Part shown: positions 37,696-46,267 of the stretch, piece after piece
Numbering within the stretch: position 1 is the first letter of the stretch
How the letters are laid out: each line of letters begins with the position of its first letter
Assembly (NCBI RefSeq): GCF_036013525.1
Contig: NZ_CP107853.1
Span: 992,001 to 1,056,000 of the forward strand
Source: Nonomuraea sp. NBC_00507
GTDB taxonomy: Bacteria; Actinomycetota; Actinomycetes; Streptosporangiales; Streptosporangiaceae
Length of the DNA stretch: 64,000 nucleotides
Direction: 5' to 3'
Program-made: the position numbers and the translations under genes
The notes under the pieces: generated by a model
Database searches by the model: none
What the model saw: only the letters and a program-made list of their open reading frames with translations
What the model was told of the DNA's origin: nothing

Positions 37696-40026
37696 TCACG
37701 AGCGCGCACGCACGCTCAATGCGGCGACCCCGAACAGGACGACGTCCTTGTCCGTGGCGATCGTCAGTCCCGGATCCACTCCGAGCTCGGCGCCGACCGT
37801 GTCGACGTCGACCCCGAACGCCATGTCCGCGGCACCGCTCGACGAGCCGTCGAAGACGTTGGCGGGATCGCGGTCGCCGCCCGCGGGGGTGAGGGCGCCG
37901 GAGCCGAGCGAGACCTTGTCGCCCGCGAGGTCGGCGTCGCCCTCCCAGGTGACCAGTTCGAGCCTGGCCGGAGCGGCCGCGGGGGTCAGGCCCCCGAGCG
38001 GTAGGCGTACACGCCCTGCCCGGCCGCCGATCACGGTGGCCGTGTCGAGCACAACGGCCTGGCTGTACGGCTCCGACGGGTCGGCGACGATCAGCACCAG
38101 GCTCCAGCCGGCATACCGCGCCACCCCCTCCTCCATCGGCGCGTCGGCCGCCCACCATGTGCCGCTCCTGCGTACGCCGGCGACCAGCCGGCTCACGTCG
38201 GCGAACGCCTGGTAGACGGGGCCGGCGGGGAGCTCGCGGACGGCCACGTGAGAGGGCCGGACCGGCACGTAATCCGGCCGCCCGGGCGGGCGGACCTTGA
38301 TGGGCCCGGCCCGCTCGCCGCTCGCCGACCAGTAGAGCCCGGCCCACACGACCCGGCTGCCCTTCGGCAGCGACAGCTCGGCCGCGCTGGAGGAGGTGGT
38401 GTCCGCCGCGCCGTCCCGGTCGAGCGCGGTCATCGGCCACAGGTCGTTGTCGCGCTGGTCGCCCTCGCGCCGCCGGGCGGGCACGCAGCCCGCCAGCTCC
38501 TCGGGGCAGGTCAGCAGCGAGTTGCCGATCGCCCTGACGGTCACCTTGCCCTCGGTGGCGAACCTGGCCGGCGCCCCGGACGCGCGTACGCCTTCCTCGG
38601 CCCGCGCCGTGACCCGCAGCGCGCCGGCCTCGACGCGCACGGCGGGCCCCGCGCCCTCCGGCGCCTCGCCGGCGACGAGGACCCGCAGGAACACCGCCGT
38701 GCCCTGGCCTGCCGCGAGCGACTCCCTGGTGCACCGCGCGCCGCCGCCGGCCGGGCGGCAGGCCCAGCCGTCAACCGTGCCCACGGGCCCGGCGAGGGAG
38801 GCGGTCTGGTGACGGCGTGCCGCCGGGATGAGCCGCACGCCCCGCGGCAGGTCCACGGTCGCCGCCAAGGCCTGGCTGGGCGCGTCGCCGTCGTTGCGCA
38901 GGCGGATGCCGACGATGCCGGGCTGAGCGCGTACGAGTGCGCCGAGCGGGTCGATCGTGGCCCGCAGCCTCGCCTTGCCCGGCTGCCGCTCGGTCTTGGC
39001 CGGCGGCGGGACCCGCGCGGGCTCCTCTCTGGGCTCGGGCCGCGCCTGCAGCGCCGATGGCGGCGGCTGGGCGATCGGCGCGGGCTCGGGCGTGTCGATC
39101 GGCCGTGCCTCGGATATCAGCAGAAGCGCGATGGCTGCGGCGAGGACGACGGCCATGCCACCGGCCAGCGCGGCCTGCTGGTGCTTGGGCGCCCGCCACA
39201 GCCACGCCGAGACCCGCAGCAACCCGCCCACGCGCCCGCCGACCGCCGGCTTGGCGAGGGCGGCAGCGTAGCCGCCGAAGAGCGGCCCGGCGATCAGCGG
39301 TCCGACGATGACCCGCAGCCCGCGGTTGACATCGCCCAGCTCCAGCAGGACCCCGTGGCACTCCTCACAGCCGCTCACATGCTCGTCGACCGCCTTGGCG
39401 TCGCGCCTGGTCAGCCCGCCCCTGACGTAGGAGCCCAGCTTGCCGAGAACGGGACGGCACTCGGGCCGCGGCTGCGTGCCCAGATGCAGCTGCAGGTAAG
39501 CCTGCCGAAGCCCCTCCCTGGCCCGGTACGTCAGCGCCGCCACGCCGTTGGCCGACAGCCCCAGCAGCGGCGCCACCTCGGCCTGCTTGCTCCGCTCCAC
39601 CTCGATGTGCCAGAGCACCGCCCGCCACCGCTCGGGCAACGACAGGTATGCCCTGGCGATCGGCGACGTCTCCAGCCCCATGAGCGCGGGATCCACGAAC
39701 GGCATCCCGGGGTCGTAGTCCTCGATCTCCTCCGTGCTCAGTGGGCGGCCCTCGATCCTGGACCGGTCGCGGACCGTGCGCCGCACCACGGTCAGCAGGT
39801 AGGTGCGGAAGCCGGCCTCGGGACCCGCGCCCCTGCCGACCAGGTCGAGGATCTTGGTGAACGCCTCGGCGATCACGTCCTCGGCCTCGGTGCTCTTGAC
39901 GAGCTGCCGGGCCAGCGCACGGGCCGCGGCGACGTGGCGCTCGTAGAGCTGCCCGTAAGCGGATGCGTTGCCCTCCCTGACGGCCTGCAGGAGCTCTGCG
40001 TCGCTTTGTGGCGATTCGACACCCAT
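37696..40026 (-). CDS. membrane-tethered ECF sigma factor fused to anti-sigma zinc finger and extracytoplasmic domain
   Basis: A 776-residue single polypeptide. Residues about 5-170 are an ECF sigma factor: region 2 (A-Y-G-Q-L-Y-E-R-H, A-E-D-V-I-A-E-A-F-T-K-I) and region 4 (L-P-E-R-W-R-A-V-L-W, A-P-L-L-G-L-S-A-N-G-V-A). A ZAS-type anti-sigma motif follows (H-V-S-G-C-E-E-C, H-x3-C-x2-C), then a hydrophobic stretch near 235-260 and a clear TM helix near 285-307. A Pro-rich linker leads to ~430 extracytoplasmic residues with two beta-rich regions. This architecture matches the ECF52/ECF53-type actinobacterial sigma factors, but I cannot assign the group without comparison. ATG at 40026 with GAGG 7 bp upstream. 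Confidence 0.9.
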   Translation of the reverse strand: MGVESPQSDAELLQAVREGNASAYGQLYERHVAAARALARQLVKSTEAEDVIAEAFTKILDLVGRGAGPEAGFRTYLLTVVRRTVRDRSRIEGRPLSTEEIEDYDPGMPFVDPALMGLETSPIARAYLSLPERWRAVLWHIEVERSKQAEVAPLLGLSANGVAALTYRAREGLRQAYLQLHLGTQPRPECRPVLGKLGSYVRGGLTRRDAKAVDEHVSGCEECHGVLLELGDVNRGLRVIVGPLIAGPLFGGYAAALAKPAVGGRVGGLLRVSAWLWRAPKHQQAALAGGMAVVLAAAIALLLISEARPIDTPEPAPIAQPPPSALQARPEPREEPARVPPPAKTERQPGKARLRATIDPLGALVRAQPGIVGIRLRNDGDAPSQALAATVDLPRGVRLIPAARRHQTASLAGPVGTVDGWACRPAGGGARCTRESLAAGQGTAVFLRVLVAGEAPEGAGPAVRVEAGALRVTARAEEGVRASGAPARFATEGKVTVRAIGNSLLTCPEELAGCVPARRREGDQRDNDLWPMTALDRDGAADTTSSSAAELSLPKGSRVVWAGLYWSASGERAGPIKVRPPGRPDYVPVRPSHVAVRELPAGPVYQAFADVSRLVAGVRRSGTWWAADAPMEEGVARYAGWSLVLIVADPSEPYSQAVVLDTATVIGGRAGRVRLPLGGLTPAAAPARLELVTWEGDADLAGDKVSLGSGALTPAGGDRDPANVFDGSSSGAADMAFGVDVDTVGAELGVDPGLTIATDKDVVLFGVAALSVRARS

Positions 40027-40169
40027 AGTGACCTCACGATTACGCGGGGTTGCCCGGCGCAATCATTCCGCATAACCCGTCACGACTAAACCGCGACGCG
40101 GTCTTTACCGCCCGGCGAGCGTCCCCCACGGCAAGCTCGCACCCTGGTCAGGACCCTAAGCTTGGACGC

Positions 40170-40703
40170 ATGACAGATCGCGACAACCTGGTGGCCGAGA
40201 TCAAGAAGAAGGCCGTCGTCCACGGCAAGGTCACGCTCTCCTCCGGCATAGAGGCCGACTACTATCTCGACCTGCGGCGGATCACGCTCGACGGCGTGGC
40301 CGCGCCCCTCGTCGGCAAGGTGATGCTCGACCTGACCGAGGATCTCGACTACGACGCGGTGGGCGGGCTCACGCTGGGGGCCGATCCCATTGCGGCCGCG
40401 ATGCTGCATGCCGCGGCGGCGCGGGGACGCGTGCTGGACGCGTTCGTGGTGCGCAAGGCGATGAAGGAGCACGGCCTGCAGCGCAGAATCGAGGGGCCCG
40501 AGGTGAAGGGGCGGCGGGTGCTCGCGCTCGAGGACACCTCCACGACCGGCGCGTCGGTGCTGACCGCCGTGGAGGCGCTGCGGGAGGCCGGGGCCGAGGT
40601 GGTGGCCGTGGCCACGATCGTGGACCGCGGAGCGCACGAGCGCATCGTCGGCGCGGGACTCGAATACCGCACCGCCTTCACCCCGCAGGAGCTGGGCCTC
40701 TAG
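40170..40703 (+). CDS. pyrE: orotate phosphoribosyltransferase
   Basis: A 177-residue PRTase making orotidine 5'-phosphate from orotate and PRPP in de novo pyrimidine synthesis. The PRPP-binding motif V-L-A-L-E-D-T-S-T-T-G-A-S is intact, as are the flexible-loop K-E-H-G region and L-S-S-G-I-E-A-D-Y-Y-L-D-L-R near the N-terminus. ATG at 40170 gives the usual length; an upstream in-frame extension has no homology. It stands apart from other pyr genes, as is common in actinomycetes. The convergent hypothetical gene overlaps its stop by 4 bp. Confidence 0.97.
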   Translation: MTDRDNLVAEIKKKAVVHGKVTLSSGIEADYYLDLRRITLDGVAAPLVGKVMLDLTEDLDYDAVGGLTLGADPIAAAMLHAAAARGRVLDAFVVRKAMKEHGLQRRIEGPEVKGRRVLALEDTSTTGASVLTAVEALREAGAEVVAVATIVDRGAHERIVGAGLEYRTAFTPQELGL

Positions 40704-41146
40704 CCGGGCGCGCGGGCGGTGAACGCCTGCCTGGCGCCCTGCTCCCCCTGCTCGCGCCGCTTGCCGTTCTCGGTGACGCGGACCGTGCCCGCGTCGCTGA
40801 GCACCACGTCCAGCTCGGGCTCGAAGTAGCTGACCTCCTCGCCCTTGCTCATCTCACGGTGCTGGAGCACGTCGCCGCCCGGCACCCGTACGGTGACGGT
40901 GGGGCAGGTTTGGGCCAGGCACTCGATGTGCACCGTCGGCACCTGGACGGTGTCCTCCCGGCCGGCGGTGCCGGCGGTGGCGAGGGCGGTCGCGGTGGCG
41001 CGCTCGCGCTCGGCCTGGGTCGGCGCGTCGAGCGAGGCGAGCAGCGCGCGACCGCCTATGACCAGGAGTGTCACCACGGCCACGACCGCCAGGACGGCGA
41101 GCGCCAGGCGGGCGAGGCCCATCGGATCTGACCTGTGGCGTCCCAC
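40700..41146 (-). CDS. single-pass membrane-anchored conserved protein
   Basis: A 148-residue protein with one N-terminal TM helix (about 10-34), an Ala/Thr/Glu-rich helical stem and a small extracytoplasmic beta-domain (V-H-I-E-C-L-A-Q-T-C-P-T-V-T-V-R-V-P) with two Cys that could form a disulfide. Family not recognised; such RodZ/DUF4115-like anchored domains are common next to housekeeping genes in actinomycetes. GTG 41146 or ATG 41122 may be the start. It is downstream of the DedA gene on the same strand (53-bp gap). Confidence 0.65.
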   Translation of the reverse strand: MGRHRSDPMGLARLALAVLAVVAVVTLLVIGGRALLASLDAPTQAERERATATALATAGTAGREDTVQVPTVHIECLAQTCPTVTVRVPGGDVLQHREMSKGEEVSYFEPELDVVLSDAGTVRVTENGKRREQGEQGARQAFTARAPG

Positions 41147-41199
41147 AGTGGGCAGCGTACCGTGACGTATGCCACTCCTACCGGTAGTCGCCTACGCCG

Positions 41200-41901
41200 T
41201 CAGGACGGATCGCCCACGCGGTGGTGTTTGCCGTTGGGCACGGGGAGCCGCTTGGCCTCGCGGCGCTTCTTGACGACCTCGACGAAGATCGGGATCAGCG
41301 AGATGAGCACGATGAGGAAGACGCCCGGCAGGATGTATTTGTCGATCTCCTTGGGGTCGACCTGGCCGCCGAGGAAGTGGCCGACCAGGAGCAGGCTCTC
41401 GACCCAGAAGACGCCGCCGATGACGTTCCACAGGAAGAACCGTTTGGGCGGCATCTCCAGCACGCCGGCCACGGGATTCATGAACGTGCGGACGATCGGC
41501 ACGAACCTGGCCAGAATCACCGCCTTGGCCGGACCGAACTTCTCGAAGAACTCCTCGGCCCTGAGCACGTGCTCCCGCTTGAACAAGCGTGAATCCGGCT
41601 TGTCAAAGAGTTTGCGGCCGAATCGGAGACCCAGGAAATGCCCGAGCTGGGCTCCCGCGATCGCGCACAGCGGGGTGCCGATCAACAGGACCGGCAGCGA
41701 GAGCGGCTCGATGCCCATTCCCGCGGCCACCGAGGCCGAGCTGAAAATCCCCGCGGCCACCAGCAGCGAGTCGCCGGGCAAGAAGAACCCGAGCAGCAGA
41801 CCCGTTTCAGCGAAGATGATGGCCAGGACGCCGACCGTGGCGAAAGCGCCAAGAATCGTGAGCCACCACGTCGGGTCGAGGAGATTCAAAAGCCAGTCCA
41901 C
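41200..41901 (-). CDS. DedA/SNARE-associated (VTT) family membrane protein
   Basis: A 233-residue polytopic membrane protein of the DedA/VTT family. Diagnostic segments are E-T-G-L-L-L-G-F-F-L-P-G-D-S-L-L (re-entrant loop), G-A-Q-L-G-H-F-L-G-L-R-F-G, and F-V-P-I-V-R-T-F-M-N-P-V-A-G with the conserved Arg. Members recycle undecaprenyl phosphate or flip phospholipids. The start is GTG at 41901. The C-terminus is basic and cytoplasmic. It is divergent from fba. Confidence 0.93.
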   Translation of the reverse strand: MDWLLNLLDPTWWLTILGAFATVGVLAIIFAETGLLLGFFLPGDSLLVAAGIFSSASVAAGMGIEPLSLPVLLIGTPLCAIAGAQLGHFLGLRFGRKLFDKPDSRLFKREHVLRAEEFFEKFGPAKAVILARFVPIVRTFMNPVAGVLEMPPKRFFLWNVIGGVFWVESLLLVGHFLGGQVDPKEIDKYILPGVFLIVLISLIPIFVEVVKKRREAKRLPVPNGKHHRVGDPS

Positions 41902-41958
41902 GCCGAGAGCCTACCCGGAGCGGGCATGCCTGGCGTGACCATCGAGCGCGCGCCTTCA

Positions 41959-41988
41959 ACAACGCGTTGTATCTACCACACGGGGTAG
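41959..41988. promoter_or_regulatory. palindromes upstream of fba
   Basis: A perfect 12-bp palindrome, ACAACGCGTTGT, lies at 41959-41970, followed by CTACC (41973-41977) and GGTAG (41984-41988) as a second inverted repeat. Both sit 56-85 bp before the fba start in the divergent fba/DedA gap and are candidate operator sites. Confidence 0.4.
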
Positions 41989-42043
41989 TGAGCCGGGATA
42001 CTGGGCCCTGGCGCGAAGCCGTAACTTCTCAGGGAGATGAATC

Positions 42044-43066
42044 ATGCCTATTGCGACTCCAGAGGTCTACGCTGAGATGCTCGACCGGGCCAAGGCCGGC
42101 GGATTCGCCTACCCGGCGATCAACGTGACCTCGTCTCAGACGCTGAATGCCGCTCTGCGCGGCTTCGCCGAGGCCGAGAGCGACGGCATCGTTCAGGTCT
42201 CCACCGGCGGCGCCGAGTTCCTGTCCGGCGCCACCGTCAAGGACATGGTCGCCGGGGCGACGGCACTGGCCGAGTACGCCCGGATCGTGGCCGCGAAATA
42301 CCCCGTCACGGTGGCGTTGCACACCGACCACTGCCCCAAGGACAAGCTCGACGGCTTCATGCGGCCGCTGATCGACATCTCCCTGGAGCGGGTCTCCAAG
42401 GGCCTGGACCCGCTCTTCCAGTCCCACATGTGGGACGGCTCGGCCGTGCTGCTGGAGGAAAACCTGGAGATCGCCAAGGAGCTCCTGGACAAGTGCGCGC
42501 GGGCCCGGATCATCATGGAGATGGAGATCGGCGTCGTCGGCGGCGAGGAAGACGGCGTCGTCGGCGAGATCAACGAGAAGCTCTACACGACCGCCGAGGA
42601 CGCGCTGGCGACCGCCGAGGCCGTCGGCATCGGGGAGCAGGGCCGCTACATGCTGGCCGCCACGTTCGGCAACGTGCACGGCGTCTACAAGCCGGGCCAC
42701 GTCAAGCTGCGGCCGAGCGTGCTTAAGGAGATCCAGGACGCGGTCGGCGCCAAATACGGCAAGGACAAGCCGTTCGACCTGGTCTTCCACGGCGGCTCCG
42801 GCTCGCTGCTCTCGGAGATCCACGAGGCGATCTCCTACGGCGTCGTCAAGATGAACGTCGACACCGACACCCAATACGCCTTCACCAGGCCGATCGCGGA
42901 CCACATGTTCCGCAACTACGACGGCGTGCTCAAGGTGGACGGCGACGTGGGCAACAAGAAGTCCTACGACCCGCGCGCGTACGGCAAGGCCGCGGAGGCC
43001 GGGATGGCCGCGCGTGTCGTGGAGGCGTGCGAGAGCCTGAAGAGCGCTGGGACGAAGATCTCCTAG
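42044..43066 (+). CDS. fba: class II fructose-bisphosphate aldolase
   Basis: A 340-residue zinc-dependent aldolase of glycolysis/gluconeogenesis cleaving fructose 1,6-bisphosphate. The class II motifs are complete: V-A-L-H-T-D-H-C-P-K (catalytic Asp and zinc His), M-E-M-E-I-G-V-V-G-G, F-G-N-V-H-G-V-Y and F-H-G-G-S-G-S, and K-M-N-V-D-T-D-T for the phosphate site. Length and start match actinobacterial Fba (class IIA). The ATG is preceded by AGGGAGATGA. It is followed by the DUF3151 gene after 34 bp. Confidence 0.97.
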   Translation: MPIATPEVYAEMLDRAKAGGFAYPAINVTSSQTLNAALRGFAEAESDGIVQVSTGGAEFLSGATVKDMVAGATALAEYARIVAAKYPVTVALHTDHCPKDKLDGFMRPLIDISLERVSKGLDPLFQSHMWDGSAVLLEENLEIAKELLDKCARARIIMEMEIGVVGGEEDGVVGEINEKLYTTAEDALATAEAVGIGEQGRYMLAATFGNVHGVYKPGHVKLRPSVLKEIQDAVGAKYGKDKPFDLVFHGGSGSLLSEIHEAISYGVVKMNVDTDTQYAFTRPIADHMFRNYDGVLKVDGDVGNKKSYDPRAYGKAAEAGMAARVVEACESLKSAGTKIS

Positions 43067-43100
43067 CCATCACGGCGGCCCGGCGGGTATGACTTGTCCT

Positions 43101-43511
43101 ATGGATAACCTTCTCGCCGGGCCGCCCCCGACTCACCTGCCGGATCAGCCCGAGGCCAGAGAGGCGCTGGAGTCCGGTGCCAAGCCCGCCGACGTGGCGG
43201 CCCGCTTCCCCGCCCACCCGGCGGCGTGGGCCGCGCTCGCGGAGGAATACTTCGCCCAAGGGCACGCCGTGACCTCCTACGCCTTCGCGCGCACGGGCTA
43301 CCATCGCGGGCTCGACCACCTGCGCCGCAGCGGCTGGAAGGGCCACGGGCCCATTCCGTGGGAGCACGAGCCCAACCGCGGCTTCCTGCGGTGCCTGTAC
43401 GCGCTGTCGCGAGCCGCCCAGGCGATCGGCGAGAAAGACGAGGCCGAGCGGTGCCTGCAGTTCCTTAAGGACAGCACGGAATCTGGTTACGACGCGCTGA
43501 CCAAGGGTTAG
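43101..43511 (+). CDS. DUF3151 family protein
   Basis: A 136-residue soluble protein of the actinobacteria-specific DUF3151 family: opening L-L-A-G-P-P-P-T-H-L-P, then F-A-R-T-G-Y-H-R-G-L-D-H-L-R, G-W-K-G-H-G-P-I-P-W-E-H-E-P-N-R-G-F. Its place between fba and purA is widely conserved in actinomycetes as I recall. The helical, TPR-like character suggests protein binding; function unknown. ATG at 43101 is preferred to the ATG at 43089 because conservation begins there. Confidence 0.88.
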   Translation: MDNLLAGPPPTHLPDQPEAREALESGAKPADVAARFPAHPAAWAALAEEYFAQGHAVTSYAFARTGYHRGLDHLRRSGWKGHGPIPWEHEPNRGFLRCLYALSRAAQAIGEKDEAERCLQFLKDSTESGYDALTKG

Positions 43512-43514
43512 CCC

Positions 43515-43544
43515 TTGGGGTGTTTAGGCGTGTTCGGGTAGTCT
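43515..43544 (+). promoter_or_regulatory. purA promoter candidate
   Basis: TTGGGG (43515-43520) and TAGTCT (43539-43544) are spaced by 18 bp and would start transcription near 43551, exactly at the beginning of the leader hairpins before purA. Confidence 0.4.
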
Positions 43545-43549
43545 CACTA

Positions 43550-43590
43550 CGCAAGAGCCCCTGTCGCGCTTGCGTCAGGGGTTTCGTTTT
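43550..43590 (+). terminator. intrinsic terminator with overlapping alternative stem before purA
   Basis: CCCCTG (43558-43563) and CAGGGG (43576-43581), extended inwards by CGC/GCG, form a hairpin followed by TTTCGTTTT (43582-43590), a classic intrinsic terminator and rare in GC-rich genomes. CGCAAG (43550-43555) pairs exactly with CTTGCG (43569-43574), a stem that cannot coexist with the terminator. It ends 20 bp before the purA ATG, so it either terminates fba-DUF3151 transcripts or attenuates purA. Confidence 0.6.
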
Positions 43591-43609
43591 GTGCTCAGGA
43601 GACTGAACC

Positions 43610-44893
43610 ATGCCGGCTGCCGTTCTCGTTGGTGCCCAGTGGGGCGATGAGGGCAAGGGCAAGGCCACCGACCTGCTCGGTGGCGACGTCGATTACGTCG
43701 TCCGCTATCAGGGTGGCAACAACGCGGGGCACACGGTCGTCATCGGCGACCAGAAATACGCCCTCCACCTGCTTCCCACCGGAATCCTCTCGCCAGAAGT
43801 CGTGCCGGTGATCGGCAACGGTGTGGTGATCGACCCGGGTGTCCTGCTGAGCGAGATCGACGGGCTGGCCGCGCGGGGCATCTCCGCCGAGCGGCTGCTG
43901 ATCTCCTCGAACGCGCACTTGATCATGCCCCACCACAAGGCGCTCGACAAGGTCACCGAGCGCTACCTCGGCAAGGCCAGGATCGGCACGACCGGGCGCG
44001 GGATCGGGCCCGCGTACGGCGACAAGATCGCACGCATGGGCGTGCGCGTGCAGGACCTGCTCGACCCGGGCATCCTGGCGAAGAAGATCGAAGTCGCGCT
44101 GACCGAGAAGAACCAGGTGCTGACCAAGGTCTACAACCGGCGCGGCATCGACCACGAAGCCGTGCTGGAGGAATACCTCGCCTACGCCGAGCGGCTCAAG
44201 CCGCACATCGCCGACACCACGCTGGTGCTCTCGAAGGCGCTGGACGAGGGCAAGTTCGTGCTGCTGGAGGGCGGGCAGGGGACGCTGCTCGACATCGACC
44301 ACGGCACATACCCGTTCGTCACGTCGTCGTCTCCCACGTCGGGCGGCGCGTGCGCCGGAGCCGGGATCCCGCCGAACCGGCTCACTAAGATCATCGGCAT
44401 CCTGAAGGCGTACACGACCCGGGTCGGCTCCGGGCCCTTCCCGACCGAGCTGACGGACGAGATGGGCGAGTGGCTGCGCCAGACCGGCGGCGAGTACGGC
44501 GTCACCACCGGCCGCAATCGCCGCTGCGGCTGGTTCGACGCGGTGATCGCCCGCTACGCGACCCGCATCAACGGGATCACCGACTACTTCCTCACCAAGC
44601 TGGATGTGTTGTCGGGGCTGGAGCGGATCCCGGTGTGCGTGGCCTACGACGTGGACGGGGTGCGGCACGACGAGATCCCGATGACGCAGACCGAGTTCCA
44701 CCACGCGACGCCGATCTACGAGGAGTTCCCGGGGTGGCAGGAGGACATCACCAGCGCCAAGTCGTTCGATGACCTGCCGCCGACGGCGCAGTCCTATGTG
44801 CGGGCGCTGGAGGAGATGGCCGGGGCGCCGGTCTCCGCCATCGGCGTCGGCCCGGGCCGCGACCAGACCGTGGTGGTGCGCTCGCTCGTCTGA
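43610..44893 (+). CDS. purA: adenylosuccinate synthetase
   Basis: A 427-residue GTP-dependent enzyme joining IMP and aspartate in AMP synthesis. The N-terminal [12 protein letters not shown]-binding/catalytic motif, G-N-N-A-G-H-T, the second signature ([11 protein letters not shown]) and [10 protein letters not shown] are intact. AGGAG sits 10 bp upstream of ATG 43610. It follows an unusual terminator-like leader. A strong hairpin lies just after its stop. Confidence 0.98.
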   Translation: MPAAVLVGAQWGDEGKGKATDLLGGDVDYVVRYQGGNNAGHTVVIGDQKYALHLLPTGILSPEVVPVIGNGVVIDPGVLLSEIDGLAARGISAERLLISSNAHLIMPHHKALDKVTERYLGKARIGTTGRGIGPAYGDKIARMGVRVQDLLDPGILAKKIEVALTEKNQVLTKVYNRRGIDHEAVLEEYLAYAERLKPHIADTTLVLSKALDEGKFVLLEGGQGTLLDIDHGTYPFVTSSSPTSGGACAGAGIPPNRLTKIIGILKAYTTRVGSGPFPTELTDEMGEWLRQTGGEYGVTTGRNRRCGWFDAVIARYATRINGITDYFLTKLDVLSGLERIPVCVAYDVDGVRHDEIPMTQTEFHHATPIYEEFPGWQEDITSAKSFDDLPPTAQSYVRALEEMAGAPVSAIGVGPGRDQTVVVRSLV

Positions 44894-45201
44894 CCGGCTC
44901 TGACGTGGCCGGCGGGTCGCCGGCCACGTCGCCTGATGGCTTCATGCACGCTTCCCACGACAGCTGCGAAGGGATGGCCCGGCAGCCGGCCCGACCGGCT
45001 CGCCCACACCCCAAGTGGGTGACGTGAAGCCAAAGCCGCACAACTCCATAAAGATCGTCCAGGCCGAGCGGAACTTGGACCAACGCCCGTGCCCTCCACC
45101 GGAGCATCAACGTCATCCGATCTTGATCGCGTGTCGTGGGTGGGTAGGACCCGCCCAGGCCGGGTGATGCCTCATCATGCGACGTCTTTTAAGGTAAGGA
45201 C
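44894..45201. other. 308-bp intergenic region without a supported gene
   Basis: It contains the purA terminator hairpin at 44902-44930 and otherwise shows no ribosome-binding site/ORF pair, tRNA-like cloverleaf or repeat. A short antisense frame here runs back into purA and has no protein-like character. The last 30 bases (TTTTAAGGTAAGGAC) serve as the ribosome-binding region of the aminotransferase gene. Confidence 0.5.
44902..44930 (+). terminator. purA terminator hairpin
   Basis: GACGTGGCCGGC (44902-44913) and GCCGGCCACGTC (44919-44930) form a perfect 12-bp GC-rich stem with a 5-base loop, nine bases after the purA stop. No U-tract follows. Confidence 0.75.
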
Positions 45202-46260
45202 ATGCCTCGTTTCCGCCGGATCCTGGACACCATGGCCCCCTACAAGCCGGGTAAGGCCGTCGCGGCTCCCGATGGGCGGTCGTACAAGCTGTCGTCCAAC
45301 GAGTCCCCGTTCGACCCGCTGCCGTCCGTGGTGCAGGCGATCGCCGATGGGGCGCGTCAGATCAACCGCTACCCGGACCCCGGCGCGATCAAGCTGACCG
45401 AGGCCGTCGCGGAGCGATACGGGGTGCCGTTCGACCACGTCGCGCTCGGCCCGGGCTCGGTCACGGTGCAGCAGCAGCTGCTGGAGGCGGTGGGCGACCC
45501 CGGGGCGGAAGTCGTCTACGCGTGGCGGTCGTTCGAGGCGTATCCGCTGCTCTGCGACCTGGCCGGCGTCACGTCCGTGCGGGTGCCGCTGGCGGGCGAG
45601 GATCATGACCTGGACGCCATGGCGGAGGCGATCAACGACGACACCCGCCTGGTCTTCGTGTGCAACCCGAACAACCCGACGAGCACCGCGATCCGGCGCG
45701 CCGAGCTGGAGGCGTTCCTCGACCGGGTGCCCGAGCACGTGCTGGTGGTCCTGGACGAGGCCTACCGCGAGTACGTCCGCGACGAGGACGTCCCCGACGG
45801 CCTCACGCTCTACCGCGACCGGCCCAACGTGTGCGTCGTACGCACGTTCTCGAAGGCCTACGGGCTGGCCGGGCTGCGGGTCGGCTACATGATCGCGCAC
45901 GAGCCCGTGGCCGCGGCCGTCCGCAAGACGATCGTGCCGTTCGCGATCAACCACCTCGCCCAGGTGGCCGCCATCGCGTCGCTGAAGGCCGAGGACGAGC
46001 TCATGGAGCGCGTCGAAACCGTGGTCAAGGAGCGCACCCGCGTCCGCGAGGCGCTCATCGCCCAGGGTTGGGAGGTGCCGCCGACCGAGGCCAACTTCGT
46101 CTGGCTCCGGCTCGGCGAGCGTACCCTCGACTTCGCCGCCGCCTGCGCCGTCGAGGGGGTCGCCGTCCGCCCCTTCGCGGGCGAGGGCGCCCGCGTATCG
46201 ATCGGCGACCCCGAGGCGAACGACGCCTTTCTCAAGGCCGCCGCCGAATTCCGCATGTGA
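45202..46260 (+). CDS. HisC-family PLP aminotransferase (histidinol-phosphate/aromatic)
   Basis: A 352-residue fold-type I PLP enzyme. The opening [17 protein letters not shown] is typical of actinobacterial HisC2/Pat proteins. The cofactor sites [16 protein letters not shown] and [10 protein letters not shown] (Schiff-base Lys) are intact. It could act in histidine synthesis or as an aromatic amino acid aminotransferase; isolation from other his genes favours the latter weakly. The gene converges on the secreted-protein operon with a 7-bp gap. Confidence 0.9.
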   Translation: MPRFRRILDTMAPYKPGKAVAAPDGRSYKLSSNESPFDPLPSVVQAIADGARQINRYPDPGAIKLTEAVAERYGVPFDHVALGPGSVTVQQQLLEAVGDPGAEVVYAWRSFEAYPLLCDLAGVTSVRVPLAGEDHDLDAMAEAINDDTRLVFVCNPNNPTSTAIRRAELEAFLDRVPEHVLVVLDEAYREYVRDEDVPDGLTLYRDRPNVCVVRTFSKAYGLAGLRVGYMIAHEPVAAAVRKTIVPFAINHLAQVAAIASLKAEDELMERVETVVKERTRVREALIAQGWEVPPTEANFVWLRLGERTLDFAAACAVEGVAVRPFAGEGARVSIGDPEANDAFLKAAAEFRM

Positions 46261-46267
46261 GTGTTCG

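Noticed and set aside
38248..40089. 613-codon open frame antisense to the sigma-factor fusion gene
   Set aside because: Low-complexity Arg/Pro/Gln sequence with no motif; the opposite strand has clear sigma regions and a ribosome-binding site.
44748..45116. 122-codon minus-strand frame in the purA-aminotransferase gap
   Set aside because: Half of it is antisense to purA, no ribosome-binding site is present and the remainder shows no family resemblance, including to transposases.
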